Source: Nitrospirota bacterium (GTDB lineage: Bacteria > Nitrospirota > Thermodesulfovibrionia > UBA6902 > JAJYJJ01). From it: 64,000 bases of DNA. A program made the translations under genes and the position numbers. The DNA is taken from the NCBI GenBank assembly GCA_021789595.1, contig JAJYJJ010000005.1, positions 85,658-149,657 of the forward strand, given 5' to 3'. The notes beneath the pieces were generated by a model. That model saw only the letters and a list, made by a program, of their open reading frames with translations. It was not told the DNA's origin and ran no database searches. How positions within the stretch are numbered: position 1 is the first letter of the stretch; each line of letters starts with the position of its first letter. This document shows, piece by piece, positions 26,303-34,947 of the stretch.

Positions 26303-27172
26303 TTACAGAATCCCTTCATTACCCATTAATAGCCTCTCTGCCTCTTTCGGATTCAATCCCCTCTTCTTCATCAATACAGCCACCTTTACCCTTCCACGGG
26401 CAGTATTCAATAATACCTCCGCCTCATCCAGAGATGCGCCTGTAAGCTCTGTGATTATCCTTTTTGCCCTTTCCTGGAGTTTCCTGTTTGTCGGCTTGAC
26501 ATCAACCATGTAGTTTCTATAGACCTTTCCAATGCCTATCATAGAGGCAGTTGATATGATATTGAGCATCACCTTTGTTGCAGTCCCTGCCTTAAGCCTT
26601 GTGGAGCCTGCTATTACCTCAGGGCCAACAATTACCTTTATGAGGCCATCTAAAAAGGGATGCCTCTTTATAGGGTTAAAGGTTATAAGCCATGTCCTTG
26701 CCCCTTTATCCTTTGCCTCTTTCAGGCAGGAAAGGACAAATGGTGTCCTTCCACTTGCAGATATGCCTATGGCAATGTCCTTTGATGTTATCCGTGCCAT
26801 GGCCCTTCTGCCTTCTCTCACATCATCCTCTGCACCTTCCACTGCCTTTGTAAATGCCTTTTTTCCTCCTGCCATAATTGCATTAAATAAGTTCTGCGGG
26901 ACGCCAAAGGTCGGCGGAACCTCAGCAGCATCCATTACACCGAGCCTCCCGCTTGTCCCTGCACCAACATAAAACACCCTTCCTTTGGCCTTTATGGCCT
27001 TCATCACATCTTTAACTAACCGTCCAATCGCACTTTTAGCCTTGCTGACCTGCCCGATTGCCTTAATCTCCTCAGAGGCAATCAATTCTACAATATCCTC
27101 CACCTTCATAGAATCGACATGTCTTGAAAGGGGATTAGGCCTTTCAGTTATATCTATTGAATTATTCATCAT
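26303..27172 (-). CDS. murQ: N-acetylmuramic acid 6-phosphate etherase
   Basis: MurQ cleaves the lactyl ether of MurNAc-6-phosphate, giving GlcNAc-6-phosphate and D-lactate, in cell-wall recycling. It is a SIS-domain protein of 289 residues with GAGTSGRLGVMDAAEVPPTF near residue 72, the catalytic glutamate in VEGAEDD, and ISASGRTPFVLSCL. The C-terminal helical block with NTARGRVKVAVLM, then GLNPKEAERLL, resembles the GCKR/MurQ C-terminus. Its start overlaps the stop of the DRTGG protein by 4 nt, so the two are translationally coupled. With NagZ this makes a partial recycling pathway; a kinase such as AnmK was not seen here. Confidence 0.93.
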   Translation of the reverse strand: MMNNSIDITERPNPLSRHVDSMKVEDIVELIASEEIKAIGQVSKAKSAIGRLVKDVMKAIKAKGRVFYVGAGTSGRLGVMDAAEVPPTFGVPQNLFNAIMAGGKKAFTKAVEGAEDDVREGRRAMARITSKDIAIGISASGRTPFVLSCLKEAKDKGARTWLITFNPIKRHPFLDGLIKVIVGPEVIAGSTRLKAGTATKVMLNIISTASMIGIGKVYRNYMVDVKPTNRKLQERAKRIITELTGASLDEAEVLLNTARGRVKVAVLMKKRGLNPKEAERLLMGNEGIL

Positions 27173-28230
27173 ATCCCTATTGCCTTCCTGAATGCCCTGT
27201 AGTCGAAAAATCCCTCTATAAGCTCAGCCGCCCTTTTTACCTTCTTTTCCTCCCTTATCCTTATCTTTCCAAGGACAGACTCTATCCTTTCAACAATGCT
27301 GAAGGTATCCTCTTTGACCGATATTATGGGAATACCCATAAGCCTTGCCTTTCCTATGATGACATCGTTTGGGAGCATGCCGCCTGTGAGAACAAGGCAT
27401 CTTGTTGATGTCTCCATGGCTGCAAGCTGTATATCAGCCCTGTGACCGCCTGTTATAACAGCCTTATTTGCAACCTTCCTGAAGTACTTTATTGCACTGT
27501 CAACATCCATTGCCCCGATCAGAAAACCTTCAATAAACTCATCCATGTGCTCCTCTGAGCATAATACCCTGCCTGAGACTACCTCATTAAGCTGCCTTAC
27601 TGTAATGGCATCAAGCAGACTGTCCTTTGGTATGGCACCAAAAACAGGTATGCCCTTTCTCTTGAGGAATGGGATGAATTCATCCTTAACAGACCGCACA
27701 GCGGCCGCAGGTATCTTATTTATAACACCTCCTAAGAGCCTGTCCTTTAACAGTTCCTTTGATTCAAGAAGGGAGTCTATAGAAGACTCTGCCCTATAAG
27801 GTTCAACCATAATGAGCCTCGCATTAAAGGCATTGATAATGGAAGGGCCGCTTATACCGAGGAATGCACCATCATAAAGGTTTAAAGCGCCTCCGACAAA
27901 TACAATATCCTTGCCCTTTTTTACTGACCTGAATGCCTTTATCACCTTTCCCCTTGTCCCCTTTATCTCACCCTTGAGCGCCCGCTTATGGAGATCGAAT
28001 GTGAGCACAACAGGGGACATGTCTGTTGCAGGGTCATCAATGCCCAGTGCCTCCTTCATAAATTTAGCATCGGCATCAATAACATCTCTGCCTTCCTTTA
28101 CAGGGATATTCCCGAATGGCTTTATGTAGCCAATCTTTATACCCTCTTGCTTCAGCCTCAATCCAAGACCAAGGATAAGGAGACTCTTACCTGAATAACC
28201 AACATTTGAACCCACATAAAGGGCTATCAT
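27169..28230 (-). CDS. Pta N-terminal-like P-loop protein with DRTGG domain
   Basis: The N-terminal half (residues 1-210) is a BioD-like P-loop domain with Walker A-type GSNVGYSGKSLLILGL and GYIKPFG. The C-terminal half resembles a DRTGG domain (VITGGHRADIQLAAMET, VLTGGMLPNDVIIGKA). This architecture equals the N-terminal regulatory part of large phosphotransacetylases, without the catalytic Pta domain. It sits between a fused ADP-forming acyl-CoA synthetase (39 nt upstream) and murQ. A regulatory role for acetyl-CoA or acetate metabolism is plausible but unproven. Length is 353 residues. Confidence 0.82.
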   Translation of the reverse strand: MIALYVGSNVGYSGKSLLILGLGLRLKQEGIKIGYIKPFGNIPVKEGRDVIDADAKFMKEALGIDDPATDMSPVVLTFDLHKRALKGEIKGTRGKVIKAFRSVKKGKDIVFVGGALNLYDGAFLGISGPSIINAFNARLIMVEPYRAESSIDSLLESKELLKDRLLGGVINKIPAAAVRSVKDEFIPFLKRKGIPVFGAIPKDSLLDAITVRQLNEVVSGRVLCSEEHMDEFIEGFLIGAMDVDSAIKYFRKVANKAVITGGHRADIQLAAMETSTRCLVLTGGMLPNDVIIGKARLMGIPIISVKEDTFSIVERIESVLGKIRIREEKKVKRAAELIEGFFDYRAFRKAIGI

Positions 28231-28269
28231 CTCTGTCCTCCTTTTATGGTTATCTTTATTTCCAAACCT

Positions 28270-30363
28270 TTAAGACACATTCCGCAGCGTTGCCCTTGCA
28301 TCAAGTGCAACAGTCCCTCTCTCCTTCACCACCAATGGATTTATATCAAGCTCGATAACCTCTGGGATATCAATTGAGAGCTGTGACAGCCTGAGTATTG
28401 CATCCTCAAGACTATCAATGTCAACAGGCCTTTCGCCCCTTACACCCCTAAGAATCGGATATGAGCGGATTTCCCTTGTCATCTCCTTTGCATCCTGTCT
28501 TGTAAGGGGTGCAATCCTGAAGGATATATCCTTTAATGCCTCCACATATATACCGCCAAGGCCAAACATAAGCATGGGGCCAAAGGTTGAATCAAGGCTG
28601 AGACCAAGTATTACCTCCTTACCCGTGGAGATCATCTCATAGAGCATCACACCATCTATATGTGCATCCGGCATAAGCCTTCTGACATTTGATGTTATCT
28701 CAAAGAATGCATCCTCTATATCCTTTGGTCCATTGAGCCCTGTCTTAACACCTCCAACATCTGTCTTATGCAGTATATCAGGGGATGATACCTTCATGAC
28801 AACAGGATAGCCTATTCCGCTGGCTGCCTTTAATGCCTCCTTTACAGTCCTTGCAAAAACAGCCTTTGGGAAGACAAACCCATATACCTTAAGAACCTCT
28901 TTTATCTGCTCATCTGAAAGCTGCCCCATGCCGGCATCAATGGCGTTCATAACCAATGCCCTTGCCTTTTCCTTATCAACCTCAAACCTCGGTATCTCCT
29001 GGGCACCGAGTCCTCTTTCGCTTGAGTAATCAACCATCCTTCTAAATGCCTTTACAGCAGGCTCAGGATAGGAAAAGTTAGGTATACCCTCATTCTTCAG
29101 CATCTCTACTGCTGATATGACCCTTTCGTGACCCATAAAGCATGTAAGGATCGGTATCCTTGTCCTTTTAGATACGGCTATGACCTCATCTGCTGTCCTG
29201 TTTACATCTATCATTGCCTGCGGTGTAAGGATTATCAGGATGCCATCGATGTTTGCATCATTAATAACCACATCAAGGCTGTCCCTGTATCTCTCGTGGG
29301 TTGCATCTCCTATTATATCAACAGGGTTATAGAGCGAGGCATTCTTTGGAAGCAATCCATGAAGTTTGGTGATGGTATCAATGGAAAGGTTTGACAGGGT
29401 TATGCCTAATCTCTCTGCCTCGTCAGCAGCAAGGATCCCCGGGCCGCCTGCATTTGTAAGGATTAGAAGTCTGCTGCCCCCTGGCATGGGACATGAGGCA
29501 AATGCCTTTGCGGTCTCAAACAGATCCTCAATCCCTTCAACCCGTAAGATGCCTGTCTGTTTGAATGCCGCACTAAACGCCTGCTCAGAGCCAGCAAGCG
29601 CACCTGTATGTGACGATGCTGCCCTTGCACCGGCAGATGTGCCGCCTGCCTTCACAATGATGATTGGTTTTGACCTTACAGCATTGGAGGCGACATCGAG
29701 GAACCTCCTTCCATCAACAACACCCTCGATATATCCGAGAATGACCTTTGTATCCGGGTCATTGGCGAGATATTCGATCATATCTATCTCGCTCAGGTCA
29801 GCCTTATTGCCGAGACTTATAAACTTTGAAAAACCAACCCTATTACCAACAGCCCAATCCAGTATCGCAATCCCGAGCGCGCCTGACTGGGAGAAAAAGG
29901 CGATCTCGCCTCTGGGGAGCATACCTGCAGCAAATGTTGCATTGAGATTGTTTTTGGTATTTATAATCCCAAGACAGTTTGGCCCAAGAAGCCTTATGCC
30001 AAGCCCTTTCGCTCTATCCTTTAATTCCTCTTCAAGTCTGGTTCCATCACCGCCAGCCTCTTTAAATCCAGCAGTGATGACTATGGCTACCTTAATCCCC
30101 TTTTTTGCGCACTGCGGAAGGACATCGAGAATAAGATTGGGGGGTATGGCAATTATCGCCTGTTCTACATCATTGGCGACATCAAGTATACTGGGATATA
30201 CCTTTAAGCCAAGCAGCTCCCGTGCCTTGGGGTTTATTGGATAGATATCCCCCTTAAAGCTAAATTCTATCAGGTTTTTTAATATGCTGTGGCCTACCTT
30301 ATCTGGCTCTCTTGCTGCACCTATGAGGGCTATGGATTCAGGGTTAAAGAGTGCATCAAGCAT
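28270..30363 (-). CDS. ADP-forming acyl-CoA synthetase, alpha-beta fusion
   Basis: The enzyme interconverts acyl-CoA, ADP and phosphate with acid, ATP and CoA. It is typical of archaea and some anaerobic bacteria, where it makes ATP from acetyl-CoA. Residues 1-460 are the alpha part: CoA-binding domain (FNPESIALIGAAREPDKVGH), LLGPNCLGIINT, the swinging-loop histidine in SSHTGALAGSEQ near residue 255, then the ligase-CoA domain. Residues 470-697 are the beta ATP-grasp part (IKEVLKVYGF, GYPVVMKVSSPDILHKTDVGG, LMFGLGGIYVE). The single-chain form with 697 residues is usual for bacterial Acd. Nearby Por makes acetyl-CoA or similar substrates. Confidence 0.92.
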   Translation of the reverse strand: MLDALFNPESIALIGAAREPDKVGHSILKNLIEFSFKGDIYPINPKARELLGLKVYPSILDVANDVEQAIIAIPPNLILDVLPQCAKKGIKVAIVITAGFKEAGGDGTRLEEELKDRAKGLGIRLLGPNCLGIINTKNNLNATFAAGMLPRGEIAFFSQSGALGIAILDWAVGNRVGFSKFISLGNKADLSEIDMIEYLANDPDTKVILGYIEGVVDGRRFLDVASNAVRSKPIIIVKAGGTSAGARAASSHTGALAGSEQAFSAAFKQTGILRVEGIEDLFETAKAFASCPMPGGSRLLILTNAGGPGILAADEAERLGITLSNLSIDTITKLHGLLPKNASLYNPVDIIGDATHERYRDSLDVVINDANIDGILIILTPQAMIDVNRTADEVIAVSKRTRIPILTCFMGHERVISAVEMLKNEGIPNFSYPEPAVKAFRRMVDYSSERGLGAQEIPRFEVDKEKARALVMNAIDAGMGQLSDEQIKEVLKVYGFVFPKAVFARTVKEALKAASGIGYPVVMKVSSPDILHKTDVGGVKTGLNGPKDIEDAFFEITSNVRRLMPDAHIDGVMLYEMISTGKEVILGLSLDSTFGPMLMFGLGGIYVEALKDISFRIAPLTRQDAKEMTREIRSYPILRGVRGERPVDIDSLEDAILRLSQLSIDIPEVIELDINPLVVKERGTVALDARATLRNVS

Positions 30364-30484
30364 AGGATAATAATAGCACAGGAGGGAAAATTTTTAGCAG
30401 GGATGTTATTATTCAATAGGGATAGCGATTGCACAGGGACATTGTTCCCTCACAAGATTCAATAGATTATTAAAAAGGAGTTTA

Positions 30485-31132
30485 ATGCTGAGGCTTATAA
30501 TCTTTGACCTTGATGGGACTATTGTCGATTCAAGTATAGACATCACAAATGCAATAAATTATGCAATAAAACCACTGGGCATGAAGCCTGTTCAGCCTTC
30601 CGATACAATAAAGATAGTTGGCGAAGGCATAACAAGGCTTATAGAGAAACTTCTGCCTGAAGAACTCTCTGAAGACAGAGCAGAGACAACCAAAAGGTTT
30701 ATAGATTATTACTCGGCGCATCTGTTAGATTTCACAAGGGCATACCCGCATGTGGAGGAAGTACTGAAGGCCCTCAATGACTATAAAAGGGCAGTCATAT
30801 CAAATAAGCGTGAAGGGCTTTCCATCTCAATCCTCGATGGGCTTGGACTTTTAAGATATTTTGACCTTATCCTTGGAAGCGATAGTGCAGGGGCAAAAAA
30901 ACCATCACCCATACCTGTACAAAGGGTCATGGACTGCCTCGGGGCCAGGGCTGAAGAGACGATTATTGTTGGCGACAGCAACCTCGATATAGAGGCGGGA
31001 AAGGCAGCGCATATCAGAACCATTGCCGTTACCTATGGATACAGGCCGAGAGATGTCCTGATGGATGCGGATTTTATGATAGATGACATGGTTGACCTGA
31101 TAAAGGTTGTAAAGTTACTGCAAAATGGGTAA
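30485..31132 (+). CDS. gph: HAD-family phosphatase, phosphoglycolate phosphatase-like
   Basis: A 215-residue haloacid dehalogenase hydrolase. Motif I is IIFDLDGTIVDSS at residues 5-17 with the nucleophile Asp, motif II is AVISNKREGL, the lysine motif is in GAKKPSPIPV, and motif III/IV is TIIVGDSNLDIEAGKAA. The helical cap inserted after motif I matches the Gph subgroup. Substrate could be phosphoglycolate, pyrophosphate or another small phosphate ester; HAD substrates are hard to assign from sequence. The ATG is preceded by a strong AAAAAGGAG. Confidence 0.85.
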   Translation: MLRLIIFDLDGTIVDSSIDITNAINYAIKPLGMKPVQPSDTIKIVGEGITRLIEKLLPEELSEDRAETTKRFIDYYSAHLLDFTRAYPHVEEVLKALNDYKRAVISNKREGLSISILDGLGLLRYFDLILGSDSAGAKKPSPIPVQRVMDCLGARAEETIIVGDSNLDIEAGKAAHIRTIAVTYGYRPRDVLMDADFMIDDMVDLIKVVKLLQNG

Positions 31133-31145
31133 TGCTTTTTTAATT

Positions 31146-31475
31146 CTAAATGGCAGGCTTATAAGGGAATTTGTAAACTTCCTTCAATTTTTCCATTATC
31201 CCCTTTAATATTTCATACTGTTGCCTTTCTACTTCAATTGTTCTACCAAACATCTCCTTGTCTGATGGGTCATCAATGAGTTGCTGTATCATGGTATGTT
31301 TCTTCACTGCTGATTCCTCAGATGCCATGCTCAAAACAAGCAGCTTTATCTCATCCTGTTCTTGATTTACTTCTGGCATTATAAAAACAGGCTTCCCTTC
31401 CTTGTTAAGGATATACCTTATTAACATCCTCGCATGTTCTAATTCGTCTCTACTGAAATCCTCAAAGGCTTTCAA
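31146..31475 (-). CDS. ferritin-like domain protein, apparently missing its first helix
   Basis: At 109 residues the product begins directly with what is normally the second helix of a four-helix ferritin-like bundle: FEDFSRDELEHARMLIRY, with the ExxH metal motif at residues 12-15. A third helix with SEESAVKKH and a fourth with EVERQQYEIL follow. The first helix, which should bring the first metal-binding Glu, is absent. The start is TTG at 31475 with AAGGAAGG upstream and an in-frame TAA five codons before it, so the present frame cannot extend. Either this is a short form or its 5' end was lost when the neighbouring island (from 31527) arrived. I favour truncation. Confidence 0.6.
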   Translation of the reverse strand: MKAFEDFSRDELEHARMLIRYILNKEGKPVFIMPEVNQEQDEIKLLVLSMASEESAVKKHTMIQQLIDDPSDKEMFGRTIEVERQQYEILKGIMEKLKEVYKFPYKPAI

Positions 31476-31545
31476 AGTGACCTTCCTTTACGTCTCAAAT
31501 AGGACATTACTTATGTAGCTATCAATAGTTGCAGTGCCGTGCCGA

Positions 31546-33366
31546 TTATATTGATTGAGTAAAAGTAGGATGTTGCCGATTTGAGGCTTTTTCAAAGAGA
31601 GAGTATTGAAATTGTTCCTCTTGTTCTTTTCCGTCTTTTGCAAAAAAGACATCCCACTCTTCTCTCGTCATATTTTGCGAAATGTCATCCGGTAAATTAC
31701 TAAGTAGTCTTCTTGCATTTTCAAAGCCGAGATAGTCAGCTATTTTGAAAAGATTGATACGCATTAGCATGTCCTTAGTGTATGGACGCTTAGCGTCAAT
31801 GAACGTAATAGCTCTTAGTAAATCTTGAGTATATGAGCTATTAAGGATTGCCAATGTGATTAGTGCTTCTGATATGTCGTCAAAGCCTAAGAAATAGCAG
31901 GTATCATCTAACATCATTGGTTTATTCTTATAAGGTAAAATCAATGAAAAAAAAGGTTTTTTATATAAACCAGAAATTGCTATTTTATAAGGTTTAAAGG
32001 AGTATTCCCCGATCCCAAAAATAGAAAATGACGGTTTACCCTTATAAATACTTGACCGTCTCTCTGTGAAAAAACGGATATTATCTGTAAGGTATTTGTA
32101 AATATTCGGGAATTTATTCTCAAGGTATTTTGTATCTTCTCCAACCTTCTTTTGAGTTAAGATAGTAAATTTTCTGGGCTTTGCAATCAAAGGTGATTGA
32201 ATGTCAGAGCTTTTTATTAAAGCGAAAATCAGGTCATCTTCTAAGGTAAGCTCTTCGTTAAAGCCATTGATATATTTACCATCCATCGTCTCAAGTTCAA
32301 GTATTTTAGAGCAATCATGCTTTATACCTTGTCGCCAAATAAAAGGACAGGTCCCGTCAAAGGCTTTACTGTCATGATAAAGATCGACGTCAGATACAAA
32401 TTTACGACCAGCCCAACCAAACTCACTTTCAACTACATTTGGTGAATCAAAAAGAGATACTTTACAGATATACTCATGAGAACTTCTTCCTAACCTGCAT
32501 TTGAACAAAGACGCTTCCACGGATGCGTTGAAATATGCCTTAGTATCAAATCTTAAAGCAGTCATATCAGAAATGTCATAATTCGTTTTCGGAAGGTCAA
32601 ATATCAAATTTTTAATGACGGAATTTTTTGCAAGCATTGCAATGTATCCGCAGTGTTTCGCAAATGATTTGAGCATCATTAAGATGATATATTCCCCAAT
32701 ATCAAAATTCCCTTTCCCAGTGATAGCATCAAGTCCATTGTAAGACTTGAAATTACTTTTTGTTGGTAGATTACTGGAATTCAAAGTGCTCAATTCCGAA
32801 TTAGTAACCCATGGTGGGTTACCGAGAACAAGAACTTTTTCTTTAGTTGTGGCTTTTTCTATATGTGAAAAATCAAACTCAAAAACGTCTTCACAGTATA
32901 AAAAAATCGAAGGTTTGTTCAAATGAGGATTCTCAACGAATAATTCGAGTATTGCAAATTTTGTAAACCAAAAATAAGGTTCATAGATTTCTACGCCATA
33001 CACTTGTTTAAGTTTTTGGAACGCTTTAAGAGCTGATATGATAAACGAACCTTTGCCGAAGGTAGGTTCCACGACTATTTCAGGAGTAAAGCCTTCTTTC
33101 AAAAGAATACTGCACACTAAGTCGCTTAGAATACTTGGTGTTTGGAAATCGCCAAATTCTCTTCTTTCCATGTCTTCAGAAATGATGTGTTTAGGTTCAA
33201 GAAGTTCTAAGAAAAGCAAGAAATCATGCTCATTTCTGAAGAAGTCATTGATTCCACAAAGCTGCATAAGAGAATTATTTGCTTCCTTGAAAGTTTGAAT
33301 ATGATGGAAATGGCTTCTTAAGGAATCAAGGGTCGAAAGTTTTATATTCTGTAAGGCTTTTTTCAT
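31546..33366 (-). CDS. N6-adenine DNA methyltransferase of a type II restriction-modification system
   Basis: This 606-residue protein has gamma-class N6-adenine methyltransferase motifs in order: motif X FGDFQTP (near residue 71), SAM-binding motif I VEPTFGKGSFIISAL, motif II YGVEIYEPYFW and the catalytic NPPW in VLGNPPWVTNSELS near residue 185. The long C-terminal half would be the target-recognition domain; the sequence recognised cannot be predicted. Its start overlaps the putative endonuclease stop by 4 nt. Codon use is visibly A+T-rich compared with neighbours, consistent with recent transfer. Both genes are intact, with no frameshift. Confidence 0.9.
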   Translation of the reverse strand: MKKALQNIKLSTLDSLRSHFHHIQTFKEANNSLMQLCGINDFFRNEHDFLLFLELLEPKHIISEDMERREFGDFQTPSILSDLVCSILLKEGFTPEIVVEPTFGKGSFIISALKAFQKLKQVYGVEIYEPYFWFTKFAILELFVENPHLNKPSIFLYCEDVFEFDFSHIEKATTKEKVLVLGNPPWVTNSELSTLNSSNLPTKSNFKSYNGLDAITGKGNFDIGEYIILMMLKSFAKHCGYIAMLAKNSVIKNLIFDLPKTNYDISDMTALRFDTKAYFNASVEASLFKCRLGRSSHEYICKVSLFDSPNVVESEFGWAGRKFVSDVDLYHDSKAFDGTCPFIWRQGIKHDCSKILELETMDGKYINGFNEELTLEDDLIFALIKSSDIQSPLIAKPRKFTILTQKKVGEDTKYLENKFPNIYKYLTDNIRFFTERRSSIYKGKPSFSIFGIGEYSFKPYKIAISGLYKKPFFSLILPYKNKPMMLDDTCYFLGFDDISEALITLAILNSSYTQDLLRAITFIDAKRPYTKDMLMRINLFKIADYLGFENARRLLSNLPDDISQNMTREEWDVFFAKDGKEQEEQFQYSLFEKASNRQHPTFTQSI

Positions 33367-34031
33367 ATCTTGTTTACTATACGAATTATTCCGTCAACGC
33401 TTTCAGCGAGTTTGACGATGCGCCCGTACTGCAATCGCCACTGTAGGGCGTTAGAAATTGTTAGGTAGCCCTGCTCAGGCTTATTGCGCAATATTTCTTC
33501 AGCTAAATCGCGCATTGTTATTTCATCTGCTGGAAGATTTCTGTCTGTAAGATAAGCGATTATATCTTCGGAATTTGCATTGTTGTCGAGCATTTGCCGG
33601 ATTGTTTTTGTTATTTGGAAGTCAGCAGTTCTGTGCTTATGGATAAACGAACAACTGACAAAGTTGAGGCGTGCAACCTTTTTAGCGGGGTCGTCGGTCT
33701 TCTCGTATACAAAGAGTAGTAAGTTATAACCTAGACCATAGATTTTTTGTCTTGCATTCTTGAAGGGGCAAGATGATTTAGGCTGTTCAATCGAGGTTAC
33801 TTTGATATCAGTACTGATATCACCAGAAGGTATATCAATAGCGTTTGCGGAGGAACCGATTTCAACATCATAATTTTTCTCAAGATGATCTGTAAATTTG
33901 TGTTCTATGAATGTACCGACAGCCTTCCCATCCGTTACTCCAAACAAATCCTTGTTATCAAAGTTAGATTCTCTTTCACAAAAAGCCTTTGCTTCTTTAA
34001 TCAATGCATCAATCGTTAGTTTTGGCTTCAT
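33363..34031 (-). CDS. putative type II restriction endonuclease
   Basis: A 222-residue protein translationally coupled to the adenine methyltransferase, which is the main reason for the call. A PD-(D/E)xK-like core can be seen: FIEHKFTDHL (possible helix with Glu), then AIDIPSGDISTDIKVTS near residues 64-80, where Asp and DIK would be the metal and catalytic residues. A C-terminal winged-helix-like segment (GYLTISNALQWRLQYGRIVKL) could bind DNA. I do not recognise a named specificity group. The start follows TTAGGAG at six bases. The gene comes before the methyltransferase with no separate controller protein, which is unusual but not rare. Confidence 0.65.
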   Translation of the reverse strand: MKPKLTIDALIKEAKAFCERESNFDNKDLFGVTDGKAVGTFIEHKFTDHLEKNYDVEIGSSANAIDIPSGDISTDIKVTSIEQPKSSCPFKNARQKIYGLGYNLLLFVYEKTDDPAKKVARLNFVSCSFIHKHRTADFQITKTIRQMLDNNANSEDIIAYLTDRNLPADEITMRDLAEEILRNKPEQGYLTISNALQWRLQYGRIVKLAESVDGIIRIVNKI

Positions 34032-34053
34032 TTACTTCTCCTAACGTATAGGT

Positions 34054-34082
34054 ATTGTATCCTTTTCGGCACGGCATTGCAA
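34054..34082 (-). promoter_or_regulatory. putative sigma-70-type promoter for the restriction-modification genes
   Basis: On the minus strand TTGCAA (34082-34077), 17 bases, then TACAAT (34059-34054). The endonuclease ATG is 23 nt downstream. The -35 lies in the terminal inverted repeat, so the module would bring its own promoter when inserted. Confidence 0.45.
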
Positions 34083-34156
34083 CTAACGGTTGCAGGCTAA
34101 AAGAAGTGCGTTAGCATTTGCCGATTAATCTATTTCCTTTTAGCCTGCTGTTAGGC
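34081..34156 (-). repeat. attC-like folded recombination site A
   Basis: Read on the minus strand: R''-type core GCCTAAC (34156-34150), a 12-bp stem GCAGGCTAAAAG paired with CTTTTAGCCTGC, a loop of about 33 nt, then GTTAGTT (34087-34081), six of seven bases of the R' consensus GTTRRRY. CTAAC and GTTAG pair as the outer stem. The position, right after the GyrI-like stop, is where a cassette's attC belongs. The unequal internal spacers (1 and 4 nt) are not canonical, so this could be a degenerate site. Confidence 0.5.
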
Positions 34157-34172
34157 GATGGATTTTGCCCAT

Positions 34173-34784
34173 TCATTTTATCGGATGTCTTAAAACTGTT
34201 TTCATTTTTTCTGGTGCAGTTTTACGAGGGTCGCTCAAGTATATTTCGTGATGTTTCCCTGTTAAATTATGCCCTTTGCTCTTTACGAAATTATGAATCT
34301 TCTCAATGGTTGGACCCTCGGCAGAATAAGGACCAATATGCATTATCTGAGCTGACAGCCCTTCATGAAAACTTTCAAATCTTACTTTGGAAAGAGCCGG
34401 GGGATTTTTCTTTTTCTCCACTTGTTCAAGAGCTTTATTGACCAGGTCTCTTGTTACATATTCTGGCTGCATAATCATTACTATCCATTTCCACGCATCT
34501 TTATTTTCCATGCTGAATTTGGTCATATCATCAGTCCACCAAAGACCTTCAAGAGGCATAACACCATAATCAATAGCTGTCTTCCCTTTTTTAATTGTAA
34601 ATTTGAGGGTATAAGATACGGCATATAATGCTTCTACTGCGTCTTTGAACTCTTGGGATGTGTTTGGGTCACCGGTACCATCAATCATGAGAAAATTCAT
34701 TTTGGGAACATCAACTATCATAACTTCTTTTGGAGAGGGATTATATAGGTGTTTGAGTTCTTTTTTGAGGTCAACCTTTTTCAT
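34173..34784 (-). CDS. GyrI-like small-molecule-binding domain protein
   Basis: A 203-residue stand-alone GyrI-like (SHS2-fold) protein; such domains bind small ligands or drugs, and some hydrolyse cyclopropanoid compounds. Family blocks: KEVMIVDVPKMNFLMIDGTG near residue 19, AVSYTLKFTIK, the WW pair in PLEGLWWTDD, and the C-terminal LRHPIK. No DNA-binding HTH is attached. It is flanked within 50 nt on either side by 21-bp inverted sequences ending in GTTAGGC, and by attC-like folds, so it may be an integron cassette gene. The ribosome site is weak (GGGGCAAGAGCC before ATG). Function in this host is unknown. Confidence 0.85.
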   Translation of the reverse strand: MKKVDLKKELKHLYNPSPKEVMIVDVPKMNFLMIDGTGDPNTSQEFKDAVEALYAVSYTLKFTIKKGKTAIDYGVMPLEGLWWTDDMTKFSMENKDAWKWIVMIMQPEYVTRDLVNKALEQVEKKKNPPALSKVRFESFHEGLSAQIMHIGPYSAEGPTIEKIHNFVKSKGHNLTGKHHEIYLSDPRKTAPEKMKTVLRHPIK

Positions 34785-34822
34785 GGCTCTTGCCCCTTAT
34801 TTTATATTGGGCAAAATCTTTT

Positions 34823-34911
34823 GCCTAACTTGTTCATAAGCGAAATAGGTGCGTATATCCCCCTGTTTTTAGGGTTATAGACGAACTTGTTTCGTTTATC
34901 CCGATTCTGGC
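34823..34911 (-). repeat. attC-like folded recombination site B
   Basis: On the minus strand the R' core GTTAGGC (34829-34823) is preceded by a six-base spacer and by an arm at 34849-34836. The matching arm is 34899-34886. The two arms pair over 14 positions, with three G-T pairs on the plus strand. Five bases further out lies GCCAGAA (34911-34905), a 4/7 match to the expected R'' GCCTAAC. Integrons recombine the folded single strand, so pairing matters more than sequence. R'' looks decayed. Confidence 0.45.
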
Positions 34912-34947
34912 TGAAGGCCAAAAATCCCTTCCCTCTGACAAAATATG

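Larger units (their letters stand above)
31527..34084. mobile_element. restriction-modification module bounded by 19-bp inverted repeats
   Basis: AGTTGCARTGCCGTGCCGA occurs directly at 31527-31545 and inverted at 34066-34084, with one mismatch. The left copy abuts the methyltransferase stop codon and the right copy contains the putative promoter of the endonuclease gene and overlaps an integron-like core site. The enclosed DNA is visibly richer in A and T than the genes around it. No transposase is present. It may be an integron cassette with a lost attC or a small non-autonomous element. Confidence 0.55.
34081..34829 (-). mobile_element. candidate single-gene integron cassette (GyrI-like gene)
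   Basis: Read leftward: core GTTAGGC (34829-34823), a short leader of about 40 nt, the GyrI-like ORF, then attC-like site A (34156-34081). The cassette ends also mirror each other: GTTAGGC, five variable bases, ATTTTGCCC at 34150-34170 and the inverse at 34809-34829. Layout matches a classic cassette; mobility today is doubtful because the adjoining integrase is deleted. Confidence 0.5.

Noticed and set aside
34066..34084. Sigma-54 promoter (GGCACG...TTGCA) at both ends of the R-M module
   Set aside because: The distance between the GG and GC elements is 9 bases instead of the strict 10, and the sequence is part of an inverted repeat. The sigma-70-type reading on the other strand fits better.
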